From the NCBI GenBank assembly GCA_050951505.1, contig JBMNJE010000010.1:1-64000 (forward strand): a DNA stretch of 64,000 nucleotides, read 5' to 3'. Positions 44,508 through 53,201 of this stretch are shown piece after piece. The position numbers were made by a program, and so were the translations under genes. The notes under the pieces are model-generated. The model worked only from the letters and a program-made list of their open reading frames with translations, was not told where the DNA came from and made no database searches. Every line of letters starts with the position of its first letter. Within the stretch, counting starts at the first letter, position 1. This DNA is from DUOA01 sp012839095. GTDB lineage: Bacteria; Bacillota; Clostridia; Caldicoprobacterales; DTU083.

Positions 44508-45503
44508 CTACAGAAGCTCTTTCCTCAGCTCTGCCGCAGATTTGGGCGACAGGTAAGCCGGGGGCACATCAAATACAGTGCGGGCTCCGGTCTGCCCTTC
44601 CTGCTGCATTCTCCAGGCGGCCCGGGCATATGCAGTCAGTACACTGGCTGTAAACTCCGGATTGCTGTCCAGCCTGAGCGAGAATTCAATGATGCTGGTA
44701 TTCTCATTATCCTCTCCGGTTTTTCCGCTCCGGATAACAAAGCCGCCATGAGGCATAGCAGAATGCTCCCTTTTCAGTTCTTCTTCCGTGATAAAAGTAA
44801 CCCTGGTCTCATAATCTGCAAAGTAGTTGGGCATGGTTTTGATCTGCTCTTCGATCCTGGCCGGATCAGCCCCTTCCTCCAAAACCACATAACAGTCGCG
44901 AAAATGCTTATCCCTGGTTGAGAGTTCCGGGCTCATGCCGCTTCTCACCTTGTCCACGGCTTGCTGAATTGGAATGGTATACTGCTTTGCGTCCCTCACT
45001 CCATCTATCCGCCGTATGGCATCAGAATGTCCCTGGCTGACCCCCTTGCCCCAGAAGGTATAATTTTCTCCCTGGGGCAGAACAGCTTCTGCCATCATGC
45101 GGTTAATGGAAAACAAGCCTGGATCCCATCCTACTGAAATTATGCTTATCAGGCCGGATAATCCGGCCGCTTCATCCATGCTTTCAAAATAAGCAGGTAT
45201 TTTTGCGTGGGTATCAAAGCTGTCAACAGTATTGAATAGTTTGGCTAAATACGGGCCCTGCTCCGGCAAATCCGTGGCTGAGCCGCCGCAGAGAATCATT
45301 ACATCAATCCGGTCCCTCATGCTTTCTGCCTGATCTATATGCATTACCTTAACGGTTTTATCTGCCGGCTTTACCGTTTCAGGCGGTCTACGGGTAAAAA
45401 TTCCCACCAGCTCCATATCGGGGCACTGCCTGACAGCCAGCTCGACCCCTCTTCCCAGATTACCGTATCCTGAAATGCCGATTCTTATTTTCTTCATCCC
45501 CAT
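44508..45503 (-). CDS. ddh: meso-Diaminopimelate dehydrogenase
   Basis: A 331-residue NADP-dependent enzyme (EC 1.4.1.16). It makes meso-diaminopimelate in one step from tetrahydrodipicolinate for peptidoglycan and lysine. The Rossmann loop GISGYGNLGRGVE is at the start, with FTRR two strands on. Then VDSFDTHAKIP, SVGWDPGLFSINRMM, FWGKGVSQGHSDAIRRIDGV and MPHGGFVIRSG follow, all typical Ddh motifs. The ATG at 45503 is close to AAGGAAGG; the ATG two codons later (45497) is at better distance. It is a single gene, pointing to the dehydrogenase route of lysine synthesis. Confidence 0.93.
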   Translation of the reverse strand: MGMKKIRIGISGYGNLGRGVELAVRQCPDMELVGIFTRRPPETVKPADKTVKVMHIDQAESMRDRIDVMILCGGSATDLPEQGPYLAKLFNTVDSFDTHAKIPAYFESMDEAAGLSGLISIISVGWDPGLFSINRMMAEAVLPQGENYTFWGKGVSQGHSDAIRRIDGVRDAKQYTIPIQQAVDKVRSGMSPELSTRDKHFRDCYVVLEEGADPARIEEQIKTMPNYFADYETRVTFITEEELKREHSAMPHGGFVIRSGKTGEDNENTSIIEFSLRLDSNPEFTASVLTAYARAAWRMQQEGQTGARTVFDVPPAYLSPKSAAELRKELL

Positions 45504-45613
45504 CTACCTTCCTTGTTCATAGATTTTAGTAAGGTCCTTTTAGGGTTCACTTCCTTCTTTCAATAACTGATATTTTACCAAAAAATGTTGATTTTATCAA
45601 ACTGTTTGGCCAA

Positions 45614-45654
45614 TGTGACATTGTCACAGAAGATTTATTCTCCCCGGCTATAAT
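45614..45654 (+). promoter_or_regulatory. Crp/Fnr-type operator and promoter of the yeeE-trx genes
   Basis: TGTGACATTGTCACA (45614-45628) is a perfect palindrome with a one-base centre, matching the TGTGA/TCACA halves of Crp/Fnr sites. A perfect -10 TATAAT stands at 45649-45654 with no good -35. The palindrome centre is then near -40 from the expected start, the class II activator position. A Crp/Fnr gene lies 1.9 kb downstream (47562-48233). The sequence is seen; the pairing is inferred. Confidence 0.7.
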
Positions 45655-45716
45655 AGTACTTGAAAGCCATCGGAACGGGCTTAATAAACACTTAGTATCA
45701 GAAAGGTGAGGTTGCA

Positions 45717-46349
45717 ATGCATAATTGGAATTGGCTTAAGGGGGCCTTGCTGCTGGGAGCAGTATTCTTCATAGCAGCATTTCTGGTAAAGCCCATAGGA
45801 GTTTCCACTCAGTTCAGCGTAGCTGCAGGAATAGTACACAGTACATTGGATCAGGATGTAATACAGGTGGATGAAACCCGTGATTCGGGATACCGCAGTA
45901 CCAATGCCTACTACGATAAATCAGATGGAAAACTGGCCAAATCCATCAAGAACCCCATGAATTATGATTTCATTTTTGTACTGGCCATCCCGCTGGGAGC
46001 ATTGGCCGGGTATCTGACAGATAAAATCAAGAAGCAGAAGGCCGGTGTATCCAGTGCAAAAACTGAAGATGACAGCCTGAAGATTAGTGAACAGGAGCTT
46101 AAAATGCCTGAGATGAATGTCCGGGGTGTCAGAACCCCCTTTATCAAAAAGTATCTGCCGGCCTTTATAGGAGGGTTCCTCCTTCTCTTCGGAGCCAGGA
46201 TGGCAGACGGCTGCACCAGCGGACACATGTTCAGCGGCATGATGCAGGGCAGCGTCAGCGGCTATATCTTTGCCGCATCGGTTTTCCTGGCCGGAATTCC
46301 CGTTGCCAGGTATCTGGGAAAATACTTCATGGAAGGGATGATTGATTGA
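45717..46349 (+). CDS. YeeE/YedE-type sulfur transporter, half 1
   Basis: A 210-residue membrane protein and the first half of a split YeeE/YedE (TsuA-like) transporter. It has about four or five helices, a hydrophilic loop in the middle (about residues 55-140), and the key GARMADGCTSGH motif (near 165). The cysteine of that motif is thought to pass thiosulfate-type sulfur. An unusual soluble stretch with KLAKSIKNPMNYDF lies in the first loop. Start ATG 45717 follows AAAGGTGAG. It overlaps the second half by eight bases. Role: probable uptake of thiosulfate or a related sulfur compound. Confidence 0.85.
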   Translation: MHNWNWLKGALLLGAVFFIAAFLVKPIGVSTQFSVAAGIVHSTLDQDVIQVDETRDSGYRSTNAYYDKSDGKLAKSIKNPMNYDFIFVLAIPLGALAGYLTDKIKKQKAGVSSAKTEDDSLKISEQELKMPEMNVRGVRTPFIKKYLPAFIGGFLLLFGARMADGCTSGHMFSGMMQGSVSGYIFAASVFLAGIPVARYLGKYFMEGMID

Positions 46350-46941
46350 TATGACTATTTTATCTGCAATTATACTTGGCGGCCTCTTTGGCTTCGCGCT
46401 ATACAAGTCAGGAGCTTCCGACCCTAAAAAACTTATGGCTACCCTCCGCCTTGAGGATCTTACCCTGATGAAAACCATTCTTTTCGGAATTGGTTTTGCC
46501 AGCATCCTGCTGTCCGTCTCATCCCTTGTTGGACTATTCGACATCAGCCACCTGAGCATCAAAACCACCAACCTTGGTGTCATCATCGGCGGCCTGATAT
46601 TCGGAATCGGTTTCGGAGCGGCAGGTACCTGCCCCGGCACATGTGTGGCGGCTGCAGGCAGCGATGGGATCAAAAAGGCCATAAGTGCCGTAATCGGCGG
46701 CCTGCTTGGTGCCTTCGTCTTCTCTCTCAGCTACGGATGGTTCAAGGATCTGGGATTGTTTGACTCACTGAATGCCGGAAAACTGACCCTTTTCAATATT
46801 TCGGATGCCTTTCCCTCAGTTATCAACCTGGGATTCGGTGGACTTCTGATTATGGGCCTGCTCCTGACAGCTGCAGCTTATGTCCTGCCCGGCAGCCTGG
46901 CAAAGGCTCAGCCCGTAAAACAGACAAGAAACATGAATTAG
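46342..46941 (+). CDS. YeeE/YedE-type sulfur transporter, half 2
   Basis: A 199-residue membrane protein and the second half of the transporter. It has about five helices. LIFGIGFGAAGTCPGTCVAA (near residue 85) is the second conserved cysteine motif matching CTSGH in half 1. FALYKSGASDPKKLMATLRL near the start is the family's opening. It is translated by overlap with half 1 (46342 against 46349). Together with the thioredoxin gene 244 bases on, it suggests sulfur import coupled to reduction. Confidence 0.85.
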   Translation: MIDMTILSAIILGGLFGFALYKSGASDPKKLMATLRLEDLTLMKTILFGIGFASILLSVSSLVGLFDISHLSIKTTNLGVIIGGLIFGIGFGAAGTCPGTCVAAAGSDGIKKAISAVIGGLLGAFVFSLSYGWFKDLGLFDSLNAGKLTLFNISDAFPSVINLGFGGLLIMGLLLTAAAYVLPGSLAKAQPVKQTRNMN

Positions 46942-47185
46942 CCGGCCCGATACATGACAGCAGCATGTATTAACATGCCTGATGTCAGAGGTATGAACTT
47001 AGAGACACGATATAAGAAGCATGAACCAGCAAGAATGAGAGGTTTCGAAATTGTAACTGTATAAATAATGAATACAGTAAAAATAGATAAGAAAACCATA
47101 TAAGCACTTTTAACAATTATGGAATGACTTTGAATCGACAAGCATTGTAAGAGAACTAAATGCGAAATTTGAAAGGAGATTGAAA

Positions 47186-47500
47186 ATGGCGGCAATTACA
47201 ATAACAAAGGATAATTTCAATAAAGAGGTAATGGAATCCAAGGTACCCGTCCTGCTGGACTTCTGGGCTCCCTGGTGCGGCCCCTGCAGAATGGTAGGGC
47301 CCCTGGTGGAACAGCTGAGCGAGGAATTGGAAGGTCAGGCCAAGGTAGGAAAGGTAAACGTAGATGAAGAAATTGAACTGGCTTCTGCCTTCCGGGTAGC
47401 CAGCATCCCCACCCTGGCTGTAGTCAGGGACGGAAAGGTAACCGCCCTGCAGATTGGTGCCAGAAGCAAGAACGATATGAAAAAGATGTTGGATCTGTAA
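47186..47500 (+). CDS. trxA: Thioredoxin
   Basis: A 104-residue thioredoxin with the active site WAPWCGPCRM (Cys at about residues 31 and 34), the cis-Pro of SIPTLAV and normal length, so it is a full redox thioredoxin. ATG 47186 has AAAGGAGA seven bases before it. It lies after the sulfur transporter genes and may supply electrons for the imported sulfur compound; a separate promoter in the 244-base gap is possible. It converges on the Crp/Fnr gene. Confidence 0.93.
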   Translation: MAAITITKDNFNKEVMESKVPVLLDFWAPWCGPCRMVGPLVEQLSEELEGQAKVGKVNVDEEIELASAFRVASIPTLAVVRDGKVTALQIGARSKNDMKKMLDL

Positions 47501-47522
47501 ATCAGGATAGTATCTATAAAAG

Positions 47523-47560
47523 GTAAAAGGTGCAGCCAAATCAGCTGCACCTTTTGCTTT
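47523..47560. terminator. Bidirectional terminator
   Basis: AAAAGGTGCAGC pairs with GCTGCACCTTTT, a 12-pair stem with As on one side and Ts on the other. It serves both trxA and the convergent Crp/Fnr gene. Confidence 0.9.
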
Positions 47561-47561
47561 T

Positions 47562-48233
47562 TCACTCACTGTAGTCCATAAGTCCGCTTCGACTTACCAG
47601 AGTTATCTTCCCTCTGGACAGGGACACCAGACCCTCGCTCTCAAAATATTTCAGCATCCTGGATACAACTTCCCGGGCGGTGCCCAGGTTCCTGGCAATA
47701 ACTTCGTGGGTAATTGCCAAATCATCAGTTTCTTCAATGGCAGACTGCTCCAGCAAAAAAACGGCCAGCCGCTTGTCCATGCTCATAAATACAACTTGTT
47801 CCACAACCCACATTACATCGGACAGGCGGGCAGAAACAATCTCGGCCTCAAAGCTCTTGACTGCCGGGTTGGAATCACTGAGCTGCTTGAAAACAGAAGC
47901 CGGCATGATCATAATTTCACTGTTCTTTTCCGCTTCCACATGTATATCGAAGGTAATATTGCGCATGATGCAGGAGGAGGACAAAATACATACATCCCGC
48001 TCAAAGAGGCGGAAGAGGGTAATTTCCTTGCCGGATTCCGAAAGAATGAAGCAGCGCAGCTGACCGCTCTTTACAAGAATCAGCCCGGTGCAGTCCTCTC
48101 CGTCGTGAATGTTCTGCCCCTGCTTGAAGCACCGCTGCAGCAATTTTCCCTGCACAAATCTTTTTTGTTCTGAATTCAGTGCAGGCCAGAAGGCAAGCAC
48201 CTCTTTTACGAACTCCAAATCCTCAATAAGCAA
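47562..48233 (-). CDS. Crp/Fnr-family transcriptional regulator
   Basis: A 223-residue regulator. A cyclic-nucleotide-binding-like sensory domain (about residues 20-140; GQNIHDGEDCTGLILVKSGQ) is followed by a winged helix (about 150-215; THEVIARNLGTAREVVSRML, FESEGLVSLSRGKI). One cysteine cluster (CIMRNI, CILSSS) is in the sensory part but there is no CX2C iron-sulfur signature. The start is TTG 48233 with a weak ribosome binding site; no ATG is in frame near it. The nearby palindrome at 45614 fits its likely DNA target. It may respond to redox or sulfur state. Confidence 0.88.
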   Translation of the reverse strand: MLIEDLEFVKEVLAFWPALNSEQKRFVQGKLLQRCFKQGQNIHDGEDCTGLILVKSGQLRCFILSESGKEITLFRLFERDVCILSSSCIMRNITFDIHVEAEKNSEIMIMPASVFKQLSDSNPAVKSFEAEIVSARLSDVMWVVEQVVFMSMDKRLAVFLLEQSAIEETDDLAITHEVIARNLGTAREVVSRMLKYFESEGLVSLSRGKITLVSRSGLMDYSE

Positions 48234-48502
48234 AGCACATCACACCTGTTACATTTATTTATACTATATGAGAAACTTTATGCCTGTTATGCCTGCCATA
48301 ATAATAACACAGATGACAGTACAGAAAAAGGAGAAGCTGATGAAATGATGACTCCCCGCTGAAAACAGCCTAAAAAAGCACTGATAGAAACAGGCATTTT
48401 ACGTTTATTATTGTATAATATAATAAACTGCATAAAGCAGACACAGATAAATTCGAGTATAAAAATCTGAGTAGAATTAACATACAGAAAGGTGGAACAT
48501 AG

Positions 48503-49369
48503 TTGAAGATTATAGACGCCCACCTCCATTTTTCAGAGCGGGAGCACTTCAGGAGAACAGCAGAAACAGTGGCGGAAGTGGCTTTTTCTGCCAAGGGGCT
48601 GAGAAGTGAATATGAAATAGCCGGAGTAACAGCAGGTATTGTTATGACCTCACCGGGCAGGGAACCGCTGCCTTCCTCCGGATACTCCCGGGAGCTGGAA
48701 CTGAAAGACGGAAGCATCGAAAATCTGCTGGCCTGTATAGGAGTCAACCCGGTGGATTTATCCAATGATCCCGGAGAAGAGCTATACCTCATTGAAAAGG
48801 AGCTGAACATGCCCTATGCAACTGGTATCAAGCTTTACCCCGGATACTTTCCCTTTTATGTAACCGATCCTCTTTATAAACCGATATACCGTCTGGCTCA
48901 GAAGTATAAAATGCCTGTAGCCATTCACTGCGGAGATACCAGTTCAGCCAGGGCAAAATTAAAATACAGCCACCCCATGACTGTTGACGAGGCGGCTGTG
49001 GAATATCCCGATATTACTTTTGTAATCTGTCATATGGGAGACCCCTGGGTTATGGATACAGCTGAGCTTATATCCAAAAATCCCAATGTCTATACCGATG
49101 TATCCGGCATGATTGCGGGAAATGCAGCCTTTATACAAAGGCGCCGGAATACTGCCCTGTACATGGACCACTTCAGGCAGGCAATGGTGTATGCCGAACA
49201 GTATGACAAGATATTGTTCGGAACCGACTGGCCCATTGCGCCTGTGGTGCCCTATGTGGAGTTCATCAAAGACCTTGTTCCGGAAGAACATCACCAGGAT
49301 GTTTTCTTTAACAATGCTCTTAAGGTTTATCCCAAACTCAAGGATTTGTTCGATTCTTCCGGTTCATGA
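48503..49369 (+). CDS. Amidohydrolase-2 family hydrolase
   Basis: A 288-residue TIM-barrel metal hydrolase of the amidohydrolase_2 (ACMSD/TatD-like) group. Metal ligands are DAHLHF (His7, His9), AIHCGD near residue 140, CHMGDPW near 178 and GTDWP near 240. The start is TTG 48503, with AAAGGTGG nine bases before. The substrate is unknown; relatives decarboxylate or hydrolyse small carboxylates. Its last 32 bases overlap the convergent membrane-protein gene. Confidence 0.85.
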   Translation: MKIIDAHLHFSEREHFRRTAETVAEVAFSAKGLRSEYEIAGVTAGIVMTSPGREPLPSSGYSRELELKDGSIENLLACIGVNPVDLSNDPGEELYLIEKELNMPYATGIKLYPGYFPFYVTDPLYKPIYRLAQKYKMPVAIHCGDTSSARAKLKYSHPMTVDEAAVEYPDITFVICHMGDPWVMDTAELISKNPNVYTDVSGMIAGNAAFIQRRRNTALYMDHFRQAMVYAEQYDKILFGTDWPIAPVVPYVEFIKDLVPEEHHQDVFFNNALKVYPKLKDLFDSSGS

Positions 49370-50021
49370 AATATATTACTGCCAATCCCAAAGCTATCAT
49401 CATCGGCCTGACATGTATCATATAGGCAGACAGCTGCATGAGAGGCGCCATGGCCGGGTTGCCGGGCATCACCACCAGGGCAAGCACTGCTATGGTAACG
49501 GGGAAGAAGGCAACAATGAGAGCCAGGATGGCTATAAGCAGTGTCAGCAGCCTGCTGCCCTTCTCCAGCTTTTTGGAGCAGGCAAAAATGAGAAACATGA
49601 TGAATGCAGGCAGGATAATTAGGATGGCGGATACAGCTGCTGCTATAACGCTGCCGGCTCCCATGGAGGGAAGGCGCAATACTTTGAAGAGCAGAGTAGT
49701 GGAAACCGCGCCAAAAACCGGTGCCAGTGCGGAAATCAGCCCGATAAAGAAGGCTGCCCGCCTGCCGCCTGATGTACCCAAGGCTGCAAATATAAAGCAT
49801 ACAGCCAACACTGCAGTTGAGATAATTCCAACAATCAGATTGAAGCTGTACAGGGTATTCTGGTAGGTACTCATATCCATCTTACTTTGCAAAATCATGG
49901 TAGAGAGGATCCGCTGTCCGGCAAAGGATACCAGGCCAAACAGGGCAAAGGTCAGAATTAACCCTATGACAGACCAGTCATGTTTTTTTACCAACGGTTC
50001 TTTTGCTGTAACGGTTTTCAT
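49338..50021 (-). CDS. Multi-pass membrane protein, unknown
   Basis: A 227-residue protein with about six membrane helices (about residues 18-37, 60-80, 88-108, 122-145, 155-180, 198-220). No family is recognised. It starts at ATG 50021 and lies 12 bases after the GH172 gene, so it appears to be the last gene of the carbohydrate operon. The convergent overlap with the amidohydrolase gene (49338-49369) is on opposite strands. Confidence 0.65.
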   Translation of the reverse strand: MKTVTAKEPLVKKHDWSVIGLILTFALFGLVSFAGQRILSTMILQSKMDMSTYQNTLYSFNLIVGIISTAVLAVCFIFAALGTSGGRRAAFFIGLISALAPVFGAVSTTLLFKVLRLPSMGAGSVIAAAVSAILIILPAFIMFLIFACSKKLEKGSRLLTLLIAILALIVAFFPVTIAVLALVVMPGNPAMAPLMQLSAYMIHVRPMMIALGLAVIYFMNRKNRTNP

Positions 50022-50033
50022 TGTTCTCCCCCT

Positions 50034-51341
50034 TTACTCCTTCTTCAGTGCCTCTTCCTGATTGGAAAGCACCTTGATTACCGCCTGCAGAGCATAACTC
50101 AGCTGACGAATCTCATTAAGCTCCAAATTCCTGAAGTCAGGAATATATTTGCTGATCATCTGAACTTCGGGCAACTCGTTGTTCATATCATACAACTCCT
50201 TTTCATCAAATCCGGGTATGGATTTTACCCGTTCCTTAACATCAGTTATGACAGGCAGGTCATTTTCCGGCCGATCCAGATAAAAATAGCAGCAGCTGGT
50301 CCAGTAATCCGAGCGCTCAAACAAATCAAAGGGAGGCAGAACTTCCTTTTCAAAATCTATGGGCCTGCCGTCTTCCCCGGCGTAAAGGCCGGCCCGGATC
50401 ACGGATATATCCTTTTCCCTGAAATACTCAAGCAGATTCCTGTCCCAGCTTCCTATCTGCTGCATGGTCACCCGGATATTCTTATCAAAATATATTGGAT
50501 CCGGAATGTGAAACCGGTAGAAGCAAAGGGCCATATCCTGGTCATCAGCTACCGTGAACCCCTGATATTGGTTGCTGTATTGCCCCTGACACCAGCCTGT
50601 GCCCACATAGTCCTCCGTTCCTGTTCCGCACAGAGTGGGGTACTCATCGTCATCGTCCAGGTAGAACTTTACTTCCCCTTCTCCTCCCCAGGACTTGCTG
50701 TATTTATCCTGATCCATGAACACTCCGAAGCTGGCACCCAGAAACCTGCCTTTTCCCTTTACCCTGCTTAGGATGGTATAGTCCTTTCTCAGAGTGGTAG
50801 GCAGTTCCTGATTATACCAGGCATGGAAGTAGAGGGCATCATCCGGTATATCATCACCCAGGGTATAATCGATGTCATAATAGAGCATATTGGCGGTTGA
50901 GAAGCCGTCATTTACCAGATCCACCCTCATCCCTGTGCGGAAGGGCATGGGTATGAAGCAGTTCAGGGATCTGCCCTCCGGACTGGAAAAGCATGCGCTC
51001 TCAAAAGCCGTCATCCTACCCAGGCCCATGCAGAAGAAGTCTCCCAGGGGGACATTTACTGCAGCCTGCTCAGCTCCATCCCAGCGGATCTCCAGCCTGA
51101 GCTGTTTCAATAGCCTGGGGCAGAGCCCGTGGATGGTCATCCAGATGCGCCGTATAACCCCGCTGCTGCCGCTTGCTTCCGCAAGAGTCAGCCTTTTGCC
51201 GGGCTGTATGAAGAAGTAGGGGGAGCCTTTCCTTCCCAGAGAGCTTTTTCCGCCTCCGCCTTTCCTGCCCCACACATTCTCAGGGCTGGCCCACCGGGTT
51301 GCCACTCCCTCGGGTTTACGAAACCAATCTTGATTAATCAT
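50034..51341 (-). CDS. GH172 (DUF2961) carbohydrate enzyme
   Basis: A 435-residue protein of the DUF2961 family, now glycoside hydrolase family 172, whose known members act on difructose dianhydride, alpha-fructofuranosides or D-arabinan. The N-terminal jelly-roll fold is followed by the conserved GTGTEDYVGTGWCQG segment (near residue 235) with its catalytic glutamate, and by YRFHIPDPIYF (near 285). No signal peptide is visible, so it acts in the cytosol on imported sugar. It starts at ATG after GGAGGAAAAAG. It belongs to the LplABC transporter operon, suggesting the transporter brings in its substrate. Confidence 0.85.
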   Translation of the reverse strand: MINQDWFRKPEGVATRWASPENVWGRKGGGGKSSLGRKGSPYFFIQPGKRLTLAEASGSSGVIRRIWMTIHGLCPRLLKQLRLEIRWDGAEQAAVNVPLGDFFCMGLGRMTAFESACFSSPEGRSLNCFIPMPFRTGMRVDLVNDGFSTANMLYYDIDYTLGDDIPDDALYFHAWYNQELPTTLRKDYTILSRVKGKGRFLGASFGVFMDQDKYSKSWGGEGEVKFYLDDDDEYPTLCGTGTEDYVGTGWCQGQYSNQYQGFTVADDQDMALCFYRFHIPDPIYFDKNIRVTMQQIGSWDRNLLEYFREKDISVIRAGLYAGEDGRPIDFEKEVLPPFDLFERSDYWTSCCYFYLDRPENDLPVITDVKERVKSIPGFDEKELYDMNNELPEVQMISKYIPDFRNLELNEIRQLSYALQAVIKVLSNQEEALKKE

Positions 51342-51380
51342 CTTTTTCCTCCAACAGAAATATATTCTTTGCCTGCATCC

Positions 51381-52265
51381 CTATCCTTTGATTCCTCCCA
51401 GTACCAGACCGGTGGTAAAGTATCGCTGCAGGAAGGGATATATGCAGATAATGGGTATCATAGCAATAAACAACTGTGCGGATTTGGTTGTCCGTTCATT
51501 AATTATCTTCAGAAGCTCCAGATCCCGTACTGTCAGAGTTGTGGGATCCCTGCTTATTACAATGGTCTGCATGTAGCTCTGCAGGGGATACTTGCTGGTG
51601 TCGTTCATCAGTATAAGTCCGTCAAACCAGGCATTCCAGTGACCCAGCAGGGAAAAGAGGGTAACAGTGGCCAGAGTGGGGATGGAAAGGGGCAGAAATA
51701 TGCTCCAAAGGATCCTGCCGTGTCCTGCTCCGTCCATATAGGCCGCTTCCTCCAGTTCGCCGGGTATCCCTCTGAAGAAATTAATCAGCAGAATAACATT
51801 AAAGACAGGCACTGCACCGGGTATGACCAGGGCCCAGATGGAATTCAGAAGCCCGGTTTCCCTTATGATCATATACCAGGGAATAAGGCCTCCTCCGTAA
51901 AGGATGGTTATGATAAAAAACCAGGTGAAGATTCCCTTTGCCCGGAACTGGGATTTGCTGCGGGACAGGGGATAGGCAGCCAGAATCGTCATCAGCATGT
52001 TTATGGGAACCCCCAGAGCGACCCTGAGTACGGAAATCCCGAATGCACGCACAAAGGCATTGTTTTCAATGACATATCGGTAAGAATTCAGGTTGAAGTC
52101 CACTGGGAATATAACAACCTTTCCGCTGGAAGCTGCCGCACTGGTGGACATTGAAAGTGCCAGTACATGCAAAATGGGGAAGATGCACAGGGCAGCCATC
52201 AGGAAAAGCAGTATATAATTAAAAACCAGAAACACCTTGTGGCCGCGGGTTCGTATAATATTCAT
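51381..52265 (-). CDS. Carbohydrate ABC permease (LplC/YtcP type)
   Basis: A 294-residue permease with six helices. The ATPase-coupling loop, EEAAYMDGAGHGRILWSIFL (near residue 190), is the EAA motif of MalG-type permeases. It pairs with the preceding permease. No ATPase is in the operon; a shared MsmX-type ATPase from elsewhere is expected for LplABC-like systems. It starts at ATG after AGGGGATAAG and 11 bases after the upstream permease stop. Confidence 0.9.
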   Translation of the reverse strand: MNIIRTRGHKVFLVFNYILLFLMAALCIFPILHVLALSMSTSAAASSGKVVIFPVDFNLNSYRYVIENNAFVRAFGISVLRVALGVPINMLMTILAAYPLSRSKSQFRAKGIFTWFFIITILYGGGLIPWYMIIRETGLLNSIWALVIPGAVPVFNVILLINFFRGIPGELEEAAYMDGAGHGRILWSIFLPLSIPTLATVTLFSLLGHWNAWFDGLILMNDTSKYPLQSYMQTIVISRDPTTLTVRDLELLKIINERTTKSAQLFIAMIPIICIYPFLQRYFTTGLVLGGIKG

Positions 52266-52276
52266 CTTATCCCCTC

Positions 52277-53185
52277 CTAAAAGACCCGGTAGCCTGCTGC
52301 TTTTTCCGCTGCCTTATTGGAAGCTGCGATGAAGAGAAGAGCCACCAGGGATTTCATCATACCGACTGCAGTAGCAGGGCCGTACTGATAGTTGTCTATT
52401 CCCATCCGGTAAACCAGCGTGTCGATGATATCACCGGTACTGTATACCATCGGACTGTAAAGGTTGAATATCTGCTCAAATCCTGCATTAAGTATGTTGC
52501 CTGTACTCAATACCGTCAGCAGGATAATGGTAGTGGAAATGCCGGGCAGGGTGATATGCCAGGTCTGCTGCCAGCGGCCTGCACCGTCTATCACTGCTGC
52601 CTCGTATAAATTGGGATCAATGGATGTAAGTGCAGACAGGTATACAATGGTGCCAAACCCAAAATTCTTCCATACATCCGTAATCACTATGGTAAAGGGA
52701 AAAATCTTCTCATCACCAAGGAAAAATACGGGCCCTATTCCCAGATATCCTAAAAATTGATTTACTATACCCTCAGACGGGGAAAGGATGGTTATGAGGA
52801 TACCGGACAGAATAACCCAGGATAAAAAGTAGGGCAGATAGATGATTGTCTGTACCGTCCGCTTGAATGAGGAATGTACCACCTCATTGAGGAGCAGGGC
52901 TACCGTAACCGGCACTATTATTCCTGCAATCATCTTCATAAATGCAATGAATACTGTGTTACGGATTACACTGACGATATTGGGCATACCGAAGATATAG
53001 GTGAAATTGGTCAGCCCAATCCATTCGGACCCGAAAAGACCCTTCCCCGGCAGAAATTTTTGAAAGGCTATTACATTGCCCACCATGGGGCCATATGCAT
53101 AGACTACCATTATCAGAACCGGAGGCAGGAGCATCAGGTACAGGGGCAGCTCCCGTCTCCACTTTTCTCTTTGCTTAGTTTTCAT
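52277..53185 (-). CDS. Carbohydrate ABC permease (LplB/YteP type)
   Basis: A 302-residue permease with six helices and the EAA loop YEAAVIDGAGRWQQTWHITL (near residue 185). ATG 53185 is used because GGGAGGAAATT stands before it; a longer frame (53230) would run into the upstream binding-protein gene. The first helix is long, with a polar start KTKQREKWRREL. It forms the channel with the next gene and gets substrate from the lipoprotein encoded 16 bases upstream. Confidence 0.9.
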   Translation of the reverse strand: MKTKQREKWRRELPLYLMLLPPVLIMVVYAYGPMVGNVIAFQKFLPGKGLFGSEWIGLTNFTYIFGMPNIVSVIRNTVFIAFMKMIAGIIVPVTVALLLNEVVHSSFKRTVQTIIYLPYFLSWVILSGILITILSPSEGIVNQFLGYLGIGPVFFLGDEKIFPFTIVITDVWKNFGFGTIVYLSALTSIDPNLYEAAVIDGAGRWQQTWHITLPGISTTIILLTVLSTGNILNAGFEQIFNLYSPMVYSTGDIIDTLVYRMGIDNYQYGPATAVGMMKSLVALLFIAASNKAAEKAAGYRVF

Positions 53186-53201
53186 AATTTCCTCCCTGAA
53201 G

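Noticed and set aside
46938..47195. 85-residue reverse-strand hydrophobic frame between the sulfur transporter and thioredoxin
   Set aside because: It runs through the thioredoxin ribosome binding site and start region and has no supporting start signal.
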